From Bugulina stolonifera (lineage: Eukaryota > Bryozoa > Gymnolaemata > Cheilostomatida > Bugulidae), in assembly GCA_935421135.1 (NCBI GenBank), contig OW285193.1:4954496-5018495 (forward strand): a stretch of 64,000 nucleotides of DNA, written 5' to 3'. The first letter of the stretch is position 1; every line of letters begins with the position of its first letter. The translations under genes were made by a program, and so were the position numbers. Positions 1-10,200 of this stretch are shown one piece after another. Below the pieces are notes generated by a model. The model was not told the origin of the DNA. It did no database searches and saw nothing but the letters and a program-made list of their open reading frames with translations.

Positions 1-1063
1 TATTAGAAAGCTCAGTTTTGTTTTGGTGATAATCTAAATAGAAAATTAAAAAACTCAAATATTATTTGGGATTTCGCATGGGAGCGTCGTGAATATTCAC
101 TGCGGTCTTAACGGTTCTTTAGTGAGCATTAGTCAACTGTAGCGGTAACTTGTTATACTTGGTTATATTTTATTATTTTCTAATTTAATCATGGGAAGAT
201 GCTTGTATGCTCCGTGTGACAGTGACACAAGGGACAGGACTCTCCAATTCATCAGGCTGCCAATTAAAGTTAGTTAAACTGTGGTTAAAAGAGCAGATGT
301 TAGTGGTTGAAAGATCATGATGGGATACTTAACTTTTAACCATACCATGACCATTGCATCATTGTTATATTTATACTATCATAATCTAATAATATTGTCC
401 TATAAGATAACCAGGTTGTTGTAGCCAAGTCTAACAATATAAACTAACCTCACAATATTTTATTTTTGGTTTTGTATGCCTAAAATTATTTTATACAATA
501 ACGATATAATAATAATTAGTAATAATATTATATTCCTTCCTATTTATTGAACACAAGTCTAAGATAGTTTCTACTGTCATATTTTATATACAATACATAC
601 ATGTACATCCAACATGAACATAAGATTCTGCTGTAATATTATATTATTAGATATAATATATATAAAAATATATACCCTGTGCTATTATATTATTAGAGTT
701 AGGCCTATAAATAATAATAATAATCATTATTATTTATTTATAATTTCTTTTCTTGTCGATTCATTAGGATAAAAATACTATTGTACATGTATATAAGCCT
801 ATTGTAAGTTAGTGCTGTTAGTAGTGCCACAAGTTACAAGTTCAAGTTGACATTTTACTGCAAAATTTCACCAGGCTAATGTAATGTGTTATAATTTCAT
901 TAATCTTGATTCTAGTTATTTATATTCATAGTGATGTACAATAGGCCCCGCTTCTCTATGAAAACTGAAGTTATGGAATAAGCCTATATTATATTTCAAC
1001 ATGATGATATGCAATCTGATTATTCATACGATATCATACTTTAGGTTAGAAACTTTTGATAGC
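1..1063. repeat. Left arm of a very long inverted repeat
   Basis: The first 1063 bases are the reverse complement of 2722-3784. Position n pairs with 3785-n. I compared several blocks along the arms (around 1-60, 121-180, 481-540, 601-640, 901-960 and 1000-1063) and saw no mismatch. Pairing reaches base 1, so the arm may continue to the left of the window. The sequence is AT-rich and contains a short THAP-like coding start at 191. Identity this high implies a recent duplication, gene conversion between the arms, or an assembly error at a contig edge. The spacer of about 1.66 kb is too long for the usual hairpin-adapter artefact. Confidence 0.93.
191..268 (+). CDS. THAP-like first coding exon (left arm)
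   Basis: ATG at 191 opens a 26-codon stretch with Cys4, Cys9 and then the residues FIRLP. This resembles the start of a THAP zinc finger: C-x(2-4)-C, a loop, then F-x-x-[FL]-P. A plausible donor (GTTAGT) follows at 269 and an in-frame stop lies at 275-277. THAP domains occur in P-element-type transposases and in host DNA-binding proteins. I could not find the later W/C/H residues of the domain in a continuing exon, so this may be a degraded or truncated gene. A mirror copy lies at 3517-3594. Confidence 0.42.
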
Positions 1064-2721
1064 TATATGGGCCTATTCAAGTCATGAATAATTTCACTGA
1101 GCCACATAACTGTTGTGCGAGAGCCTTGAGCTGAGTGTGATATATCTGCAAATAGGCAACAGCCTCTTTAGACGCAGCTTCATAGACAAACACCTAATAC
1201 TTAATCTACATAATGTACTCATTCTCAATGTTTTAGATTCACACCTATTTTGATTTTAATTTCTCAGAGTGCTGGCTGACGAAAATTTTGGCTGTTGAAA
1301 TGCATCTCAGTTGAAGCATGTAAGTATGTGCAAAGTACTGCTAAATTGTGAATAAGCTCAATAGACATCTACATGTTCATGTACTTCCTTATTAGGCCTA
1401 ATGTTTCATTGTTGCCTTATATTGTTGTACCTCTTTTGTACTCCTAAATTGAGGTTCTGTGTTGGGTTCCATATTGTAATACGTGTACATGTACCCTACA
1501 TGTATATTGGCATGGCTGCGATATATAACATAATATGTTTTACAGTTCTAGACTTTGATGAGGAAGATCCAACTGTGAGTCCTTCGAAGGCGGTAGTGTT
1601 AAGAAGAGCATCCAGCATTCTGCTATGCGACATTGTCACTTTACCATGCTGAGAGCATTGCCATAGCACAGTACCTTGCAACACTGATTGAATCTTACCA
1701 ATTTGTCATGTTGTAACTTAGCATTAATGTGTTAGCATTATGTAACTTGTCATATCCATGTACATTGTATGCAGAACAATAGTTGAAAATATGTATGTAA
1801 ATTGCAATATGTACTGTATAAGCTGTTATAATCAAAATTTAAATTGTTACAAATTAATGTATGTCATGCGTATGTAATATATGCATTATGTTGTTATTAT
1901 GCCATTACACTCTCCCTATTACTTGCAATGAATTACTTCTGTTGCTGACTGTCTGAAATTACTTGCAATAAATCTTCTATACAAGTTTTTCTCTGCAGAT
2001 GGTTCCTTCAACTCATGTGCATGTATATAATATCATAATGTCACCACTGATTAATCATTGTCTTCCTATGTGATATCTTAGTGGTCTAATTTCCAGTTCT
2101 GCTATATAATGTGAGATTGCACTATTGAAGAGCTGTAACTATCACTTGATGTATTCAGAAGTTCTCCAGGGTAGCTAGTATAACCAATACAAGGTTGATA
2201 AAATCAGTAGTTTGTTTATAACACAGTCATGTAGAAGGCTTGGCTTAGCTCAGTTCATCAACCTTTTGTTATAATCTTACGGGTGGTATTGCGTCACCCG
2301 TAGCGCCACAAACAAATAGTTTGACCAATCGGCGTTCAATGAACTGAAAGAACCAGTCTCGTTATAGATCCGCTTGAGCGATTTATGCCATTTCTCACTC
2401 AATTATGGCTAAATGTTTGTCAAAACGCCGCTGGCTTATGCCATTATTTGACATGATGCAGCCCAATTCTGTAATAGATATTCTATAGCAGACAAGTAAA
2501 AGGTCCAATCTAACTAATATTATCATTATTTCATTAACATCTAGCCTGCTACATGTCTAAAACTTGGCCTCAACTTGCAGTTAATTATAAAAAGCTGTTT
2601 ACTTCCACTTTAAGAGCCTTCTTAGATATGACCTCTTGGTAACCTTCAATAACCATCAATAAAAATTGAAAGCAATTCACTAATTAGTAATTCTATTAGA
2701 AAATAATTTTTATTATCCTAG
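1064..2721 (+). other. Spacer of the inverted repeat, with possible gene remnants
   Basis: The spacer holds exon-like pieces on the plus strand. One is 1268-1318, bounded by TTTCTCAG and GTAAGTATG. The other is a terminal-exon-like stretch at 1546-1652, preceded by TTTTACAG, encoding an acidic LDFDEEDP segment and ending in TGA. An AATAAA lies at 1967-1972. Together with the THAP-like start at 191 this could be the remains of a three-exon gene inside the element, but the parts cannot be joined into a recognisable protein. A short hairpin (ACGGGTG / CACCCGT) sits near 2280-2305. No family was recognised. Confidence 0.35.
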
Positions 2722-3784
2722 GCTATCAAAAGTTTCTAACCTAAAGTATGATATCGTATGAATAATCAGATTGCATATCATCATGTTGAAATATAATATA
2801 GGCTTATTCCATAACTTCAGTTTTCATAGAGAAGCGGGGCCTATTGTACATCACTATGAATATAAATAACTAGAATCAAGATTAATGAAATTATAACACA
2901 TTACATTAGCCTGGTGAAATTTTGCAGTAAAATGTCAACTTGAACTTGTAACTTGTGGCACTACTAACAGCACTAACTTACAATAGGCTTATATACATGT
3001 ACAATAGTATTTTTATCCTAATGAATCGACAAGAAAAGAAATTATAAATAAATAATAATGATTATTATTATTATTTATAGGCCTAACTCTAATAATATAA
3101 TAGCACAGGGTATATATTTTTATATATATTATATCTAATAATATAATATTACAGCAGAATCTTATGTTCATGTTGGATGTACATGTATGTATTGTATATA
3201 AAATATGACAGTAGAAACTATCTTAGACTTGTGTTCAATAAATAGGAAGGAATATAATATTATTACTAATTATTATTATATCGTTATTGTATAAAATAAT
3301 TTTAGGCATACAAAACCAAAAATAAAATATTGTGAGGTTAGTTTATATTGTTAGACTTGGCTACAACAACCTGGTTATCTTATAGGACAATATTATTAGA
3401 TTATGATAGTATAAATATAACAATGATGCAATGGTCATGGTATGGTTAAAAGTTAAGTATCCCATCATGATCTTTCAACCACTAACATCTGCTCTTTTAA
3501 CCACAGTTTAACTAACTTTAATTGGCAGCCTGATGAATTGGAGAGTCCTGTCCCTTGTGTCACTGTCACACGGAGCATACAAGCATCTTCCCATGATTAA
3601 ATTAGAAAATAATAAAATATAACCAAGTATAACAAGTTACCGCTACAGTTGACTAATGCTCACTAAAGAACCGTTAAGACCGCAGTGAATATTCACGACG
3701 CTCCCATGCGAAATCCCAAATAATATTTGAGTTTTTTAATTTTCTATTTAGATTATCACCAAAACAAAACTGAGCTTTCTAATA
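2722..3784. repeat. Right arm of the long inverted repeat
   Basis: This is the reverse complement of 1-1063. It contains the mirror copy of the THAP-like start on the minus strand (ATG at 3594, donor-like GTTAGT below 3517). The bases after 3784 cannot be compared with the left side because the window begins there. Confidence 0.93.
3517..3594 (-). CDS. THAP-like first coding exon (right arm, mirror copy)
   Basis: This is the exact mirror of 191-268, so both arms carry the same ATG, the same Cys pair and the same FIRLP motif pointing towards the spacer. If both promoters work, transcription would converge on the spacer. Function is inferred only from the partial THAP signature. Confidence 0.4.
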
Positions 3785-4309
3785 TAGATTGGGGTACTGC
3801 AAATGACATATTTTTTCTAATGTATACAAATAGAGTTGAAAAAGCGTGTTTACTTTCACTTTAAGTTTGGTGTCTTTGTGTTTTTTGTTGGATATGCTAT
3901 TCAGCATTGGTTAAAAACAAAGTCCTACCTTGTCGACTACAATGATATAGAAAAAATAGTGAGAAAGCATCCAGGTAAAAGTTAAAACCAATTCAATAAA
4001 TTAAATAGAATTAGAATTTCATACAGGGAATATTGAGTAAATAGTTCAACATTAAAATTGATAAATAAAATAAATTCCATAGGTAATACATGATAATGAT
4101 AACATTTGAGAAAAATTAAAAACAAACATGGCGAATTGGGCCACTAGATGAAGATTAGATTATCAATTCTTTGGTTGACAATTAATAATATAATAATACT
4201 AATTGTAATAACTCTGTTTAAGCCAAGTTTTAGCTTATAAAATAAATAATTGCATTGTATGGTCTAATTTAGTTAGATAGCATTAAATAAATAGTTTGTC
4301 TTTATTTTA
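3785..4309. other. Gene-free AT-rich stretch
   Basis: No supported gene, repeat or RNA feature was seen between the inverted repeat and the MITE remnant upstream of the sigma-1 receptor gene. Confidence 0.6.
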
Positions 4310-4645
4310 TTTGCAGTTACAATTTATACGTCTCCAAATTTAGTCTTGATTAAGCAGGGAATTGTGCCACTCTGTGTGCAAATCCACGAAATCTATTGGT
4401 GTTCCACGAATCAATTGGAGACCATTCCCTACAATGGCCACGTATAAAAAATCTATTTATTTAAGCGAGATCTTATTGCAGGATACTCAATAACGCATTA
4501 AAATGCGATACTAGTCGAACTGCTATCCAAATTCTCCCCGGATAAATGACTGAAAAGTTAATCCAGGAATGTCAGGACCGTCAAAGTGTGTGTATTTGGT
4601 GGGTCGGGTTGTCGGTCTTTCCTTTTAGGTACTATTGTTAGAACC
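4310..4645 (+). mobile_element. MITE remnant, same family as 8213-8592
   Basis: This stretch aligns by eye with the MITE in SRRM1. Shared blocks include 'gattaagca' followed by 'gttgtgc', 'ctattggtgttcc', 'cttattgcag/acag' and 'gtatttggtggg', ending in 'ctttccttt'. The ends are more decayed than in the SRRM1 copy and clear terminal repeats are not kept. It ends a few tens of bases upstream of the likely first exon of the sigma-1 receptor gene, so part of that gene's 5' flank is transposon-derived. Confidence 0.6.
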
Positions 4646-4877
4646 TACATGAAGGTTTATAGCCTATGCATGGGCACTCTTGCATTTTTACCGAGCTTCA
4701 TGGGTCTATTATTAATTCCACCGTTTCTCTTCTACGTTGTAGCCTAAAGTAGCACTACAAGAAATTGTAGACACATTTTTTGATTTCCTATGCATGATAT
4801 TTTGATAAAAAGCAAAAAAATATGTCTCTTACTACTTCTTACCTACACCAGCATTTTCAAATGTATCTGTTCTATAG

Positions 4878-6193
4878 CAAAAGGAGGCGATGTCAAGTTG
4901 GCATTTGCCCAGATTGAGCAGGAACTGCGACAGCTTTACCGAGGTCACATTATATCACCAGGAGACATGCAGTGGATATTCGTGAACTGTGGGGGATGGA
5001 TGGGTCACATGTATCTGCTACACGCCTCTCTTACCGAGTATATTCTTTTCTTTGGTACTGCAGTCGACACTAGTGGCCATTCAGGTAACGACCATATTAT
5101 CAGTAACTAGTGCTACCCTTACTACTGGATGTTATTCCTTTCACCACTGCCGCTACTGCTGCCATCACATATAATATTGTTGTGTTTGTAGGCAGATACT
5201 GGGCCAATATAACAGATACAATAATATCTGGATCCTTTAGACAGTGGATTGAGGGAGAGATCGACAGTCAGGTATATAAAACAGGTGAGCCTCTCAACAA
5301 GTTACTTTTTAAGGGAGCTTTTGGTGTCCAGGGGCGGCTATAGGCACCCACGCCACCATCCCAGGGGTGTGTCCAATCAAGCATGCAATACTAGCTGTGC
5401 TCTGTAAACTATTAATACTATGCATGTCCAGGCTTCAATTCACTTTCTACTTACTTGCTCAGACAGTACAGTCATTGTATAGTGCTGTAATAGTCATGTT
5501 ATGTGTGTAGACTGTACCCATACATGTTCATGTTTCACACTTATCTTGTATTCACTCACTCAGACACGTGAAATCCATGACTTCTTGAAAATAGGCTGGT
5601 GTTGAAATTTTTCCTATATCCGCCCCTGTTGCTGTCTGTGTTACAATTTTACCATTGAAACATCATCATAACCTTGTTGTATCTCATGTGTTCATAGTAT
5701 TAGATTCTGTTATGTACATGTATGTAGGTCTATATCATAATATTGTGATAATGTCAACATAATTTATTACATATTATATATAATTATACTCTACTATACT
5801 AAATGTTATACATGATGTTGGCATACAGTTTAATATAGTACTACTTGTACATCTACATGCAGATCAGGTTAATGATTTAATATTATTCTAATGGGCATGT
5901 ATTACTTCGCAACATGCACATGATATCACCACGGTATTTAGCAAAAACATTATATTGTATGATGTCATTCCTATACTGCAGGTGATACAATAGTGCATGC
6001 ATGGGGAGAGGCTGCTGCAGTACAGTGGACAGCAGGTACTTATATGGTCGAATATGGAAGAGGGTTCATACCATCTACGCTAACCTTTGCACTGGCTGAT
6101 ACTATATTTGGTACTACTGATTTTATTACCATGTACTATACACTGAGGATATATGCAGTGGCTCTATTCAATGAAGCCTTACTAGTGTTTTAA
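4878..6193 (+). CDS. SIGMAR1: Sigma-1 receptor / ERG2-like protein (5' exon unresolved)
   Basis: Three exons are clear: 4878-5084, 5192-5284 and 5982-6193 (stop TAA), joined in frame at phase-1 GT-AG introns. They encode the whole cupin-like ligand-binding domain of the sigma-1 receptor/ERG2 family. Visible motifs are [28 protein letters not shown] (the ligand-site Asp), MVEYGRG (the ligand-site Glu) and [12 protein letters not shown], followed by the amphipathic C-terminal helices. The animal protein is a single-pass ER membrane chaperone that binds amphiphilic cations and sits at ER-mitochondria contacts. It is related to fungal sterol isomerase. The N-terminal membrane anchor is not resolved. 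A hydrophobic ATG-initiated stretch at 4669-4746 is the best candidate for exon 1, but its splice junction to 4878 cannot be placed without an RNA read. A polyA signal follows at 6713. Confidence 0.93.
5329..5628. mobile_element. hAT-type MITE in the last SIGMAR1 intron
   Basis: A 300 bp insert has near-perfect 16 bp terminal inverted repeats. It starts CAGGGGCGGCTATAGG and ends with the complement of CAGGGGCGGATATAGG. It is flanked by an 8 bp duplication differing at one base (TTGGTGTC at 5321 and TTGCTGTC at 5629). CAGGGGCGG ends and an 8 bp target duplication are typical of hAT non-autonomous elements. No coding capacity. Confidence 0.85.
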
Positions 6194-6712
6194 CAGATAC
6201 TGCATCAAATGATAATTAGAAGTTATCATCTCCCATTGTGAACATCTAAACAAATTGGGAGAAGACAGCTTTGAATTAACTATGTCCATTTCCTCATGGT
6301 GCAAGCAGCTAATGATAGTACCTGCTTTTCTCTCCTATTTTGGGAACCAGAGGTCGGAGCGGACAATCACGTCAGGGCTAGAGTTAATGAATGTTAATAG
6401 ATTCAGTCTGCATTACTGTTTCAATAGATTTTATAGCCCAAATTTACTTCTGTTAGTCTCTACTTTGTTTTGTAAACATCTTTCCCTTTGTAATGTCATG
6501 TATTTGTAGTGCATTATCTATCATATACATTTTTGATCAATCTTTAGCATTTCTTCCAAAGAACAACATAGCAGTCTTAGGTAGGGAGTGCTATTTGCTA
6601 TTAGTAATAATACTATTTGTTACAACAGTGTAGAGTAAATCTTGTACATTGTACATTGTATTATTATACAGCAAACTGTCAAACAAATTGTATGGAATCA
6701 TAAGGTATGTAC

Positions 6713-6718
6713 AATAAA
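6713..6718 (+). terminator. Polyadenylation signal of SIGMAR1
   Basis: AATAAA lies about 520 bases after the SIGMAR1 stop and is followed within 30 bases by a GT-rich stretch. It is the first canonical signal on the plus strand in this 3' region. Confidence 0.6.
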
Positions 6719-6900
6719 ATGTGTGTCTGTATAACGTTCTGAGTTTCACTGCCACCATAATGAACATGATAAGATATAGAGTGGATATAGGCAGAACTTA
6801 CTTTACATGTATTGCAATCATACACCTATTTACTTTCTCAGTTTGGCTATACTAGTTATATTAGACTGTGTCTGATGTCACCAAATTCTGTGCAAGTTGC

Positions 6901-7223
6901 CCGGTTGTGTGTTGTATGATGTCACCAGGTTGTGTGTTGTATTATGTCACCAGGTTGTGTGTTGTATGATGTCATCAGGTTGTGTGTTGTATGATGTCAT
7001 CAGGTTGTGTGTTGTATGATGTCATCAGGTTGTGTGTTGTATGATGTCATCAGGTTGTGTGTTGTATGATGTCACCAGGTTGTGTGTTGTATGATGTCAT
7101 CAGGTTGTGTGTTGTATGATGTCATCAGGTTGTGTGTTGTATGATGTCATCAGGTTGTGTGTTGTATGATGTCATCAGGTTGTGTGTTGTATGATGTCAT
7201 CAGGTTGTGTGTTGTATGATGTT
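6901..7223. repeat. 25 bp minisatellite between the convergent genes
   Basis: About 13 head-to-tail copies of a 25 bp unit (CAGGTTGTGTGTTGTATGAT plus GTCAT). Most differ by a single C/T at the GTCAT/GTCAC position, which marks recent expansion. The array ends six bases before the SRRM1 stop codon, so it lies at the start of the SRRM1 3' UTR. It separates the 3' ends of SIGMAR1 and SRRM1. Confidence 0.95.
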
Positions 7224-7228
7224 ATTGT

Positions 7229-10200
7229 TTAATCAGAAGTAGATGGGGCTCTCTTCTTTCTAGAGTTTAATGATTCTAGAGCCTTCTTTCTCAAACTTTG
7301 TTCCAGTTCATCATCTATTTCACTATCCGACTAGGGAAGAAAAGAAAGCAAATAGTACTACATCCTACTAGAGAATGTGCTAAACAATGTTAGAGTATGT
7401 GCTATATAATACAAGAGTATGTGCTACATCCTACTAGTGAATGTGCTATACAATACCAGAAGATGTGCTACATCCTATTAGAGTATGTGCTAAACAATGC
7501 TAGATAATGTGCTATACGCGTATAACACTACAGCTGGTGCTACCTAATGTTCCAGTCTGCATTGGATACTTAACTATACTCACATCATCTTTTTGTTTAG
7601 ACTTGGATTTAGATTTGGATTTCTTGGACTTCTTCTCCTTTTTCTGTTTCTTAGATTTTTTCTTTTTCTCATCCCCAGAGGCAGCCATCTAGAAAAACAT
7701 AATTATACACATAATATAATTATACAAATAATATAATTATACAAATAACATAATTATACAAATAATATAATTATGAACAAGACGTTTTGCATTACGTCTA
7801 CCACCACCAGTGCTGCCGCTAACACCACCAGTACTATTGTTAATGTTAATACCAGGGCAGATGTTGGTAGAGTATGACTCACTACTGCTATATGTTGGTA
7901 GAGTATGACTCACTACTGCTATATATTGGTAGAGTATGACTCACTACTGCTATATGTTGGTAGAGTATGACTAATTTTACTCACTTCAGAGTCCGTATTC
8001 ACTTTACTCTTCGATGAAACTTTCGTAGCTGATCTCTGTGCAGGTGCAGGGCTGACACTTTTATCTGATTTACTACAACCAAAAATATATTCTACATAAA
8101 ACTACGATTGTAGGTTTGGTTCCCACGGTGAATAATATTTACGCACATGTGACATAGTGTGCTGCATTTGGGTTACACAATTACACCGTATTAAGATTTC
8201 AATCACCGAGGACAAAGATAGTGGAAGGAACACTTAGGCCAAAAACTGCCTGTCCCCCGCCTCCAAATGCAGTCCGGATTAAGCAAGGAGTTGTGCTATT
8301 TCGTGTACAAATCAGTTCTGACTATTGGTGTTCCGCCGACCAATCAAATAATATTTGTAACAGCGGCACTGAGTATACAGTCTACTTACATAAACGATAT
8401 CTTATTACAGAGCGCACAATGGTTAAGCCATGAAACTGTGATACTAGCCTAAACTGTGATACAGCCAACTAAAAGCTCAACACACGCATGGTGGGAAGGT
8501 AAATCGTGGAACGTCGGGACTACCAAATTGGGCGTATTTGGTGGGACGGGGTATTATCATTGAGTGTCCGATCTTTCCTTCCACTATCTTTGACCTAGTT
8601 TCCACTTGATGGGCAGCTCATTTATCCAATCACAATAAACATGCATAACCAATTGATTGTACATACAATACAACTTACCATTTACGATTATCTTGCTTGT
8701 TCTGGCTGGCTGGAGGCGAAGCTACAAATAGTTAAACAATACTTTAGTCACAAATGGGATAGCAGCCTATAATAAGTACCAACCTCATATACAGTCTGCA
8801 AATTCCCCACCGATATTTCATGTACTAATCCAAACAAACAAGATGTGCTTACCTGATCTCATATTTGGAGACTTGTTTCTCCTCTTGGAACTCTCGGGAC
8901 GTCTCTGTGGCGAGCCACTACCGCTCCTATGTCGCTCCTTTTTAGCTGGTTTTGGTGGCGAGCCACTAGCACTCCTGCGACGTTCTTTCTTGGCCGGTCT
9001 TTGTGGTGAGCCACTACTGCTCCTGTGCCGTTCTTTCTTTGCAGGCCTTGGAGGTGAACCACTGCCACTCCTACGCCACTCTTTTTTAGTTGATCTCTGA
9101 GGTGACACACTGGGTGTTGGTTTTCTATTGTCAGGGGACCTAAATAGACAGTACAGTAAAAAAGCATATAAGGTCGGTTCGAGGGTACAAACATTGACAA
9201 ACAACTGATAATGGCAGAGACCATCTCATAGCTATTGATGCCATGTGCTACAGCGTGCCAGTTAAAACCCTCAGAGAGAACTTACCAGCTGGGAGATCTA
9301 CTTTGACGGGTTGCTTGCTTACGTGGAGGAGGACTTCGGGAACCCCTCCGTTTGACAGCTGAGCGTGGACTTGGAGACCTACGGCGTCCTGGGCGCTGTT
9401 TTCTAGAGGGACTTGGCGAGTTTCTCTGCTGGGTCCGTTTAGAAGATGGACTAGCTGAACCTCTGTTTGGAGGGGAACTGGATCGGTCCCGTCTTCTTCT
9501 TGGACTTCCTGAACCACGCCTCCGTTTTGGGGGACTACCGGAAGTGCGTCTTTGTCGTGTTGGAGGACTTGCAGAACCACGTTTCTTTCTTGGTGGTGGA
9601 CTGGGAGACGCACGTTTTCTTCTAGGTGGAGGACTGGGTGAGCCACGACTTTTTCTTGGCGGACTGGGTGAAGCACGACCTTTTCTTGGAGGACTTCCTG
9701 AGCCACGCCTTCTTCTTGGGGGACTTTCAGAACTACGCTTCTTTCTTAGTGCTGGACTAGGAGAACTACGTCGCTTTCTTGGAGGACTTGGTTCAGGTGA
9801 AGCCTTCTTTCTACTTTCTATATTTTTCTTCTTGATGATATCTCTTCGAGAGGTCGGAGCCTCCTCTTCGCTACTTGACCCACCGCTACCTGACTCACTT
9901 CTCTTCCGCAGCTGTTTCTTTATTTTCTTTTTACTACCAGGAGGTGGAGAAGGACTTCTGCTGCTTCCACTCTCGGAGGTGCTTGCGTTTCTCCGTTTTG
10001 GTGCAGCTTTTTTCACTTTGCTAGGAGAAGGAGATCTGAAATATGCCTTATTGGTTAGTTGTATGGAGAAATGAAAGGGGGGGGGGGGGGACTGCTAGTA
10101 GCATGCAATAACTCACACATTCGTCAACAGCTACATGTAAGGGTTACCTGCTTGTTGAAGATGCAGCTCTCCTGGGTTTGGGAGATCGGCTAGGGCGTCT

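Noticed and set aside
6901..7223. Possible CRISPR-like direct repeats
   Set aside because: The 25 bp units are contiguous with no unique spacers, in an animal gene neighbourhood; it is a minisatellite.
9352..10074. 240-codon Leu/Gly-rich plus-strand ORF
   Set aside because: Antisense shadow of SRRM1 exon 11; RS-coding repeats leave the opposite strand open.
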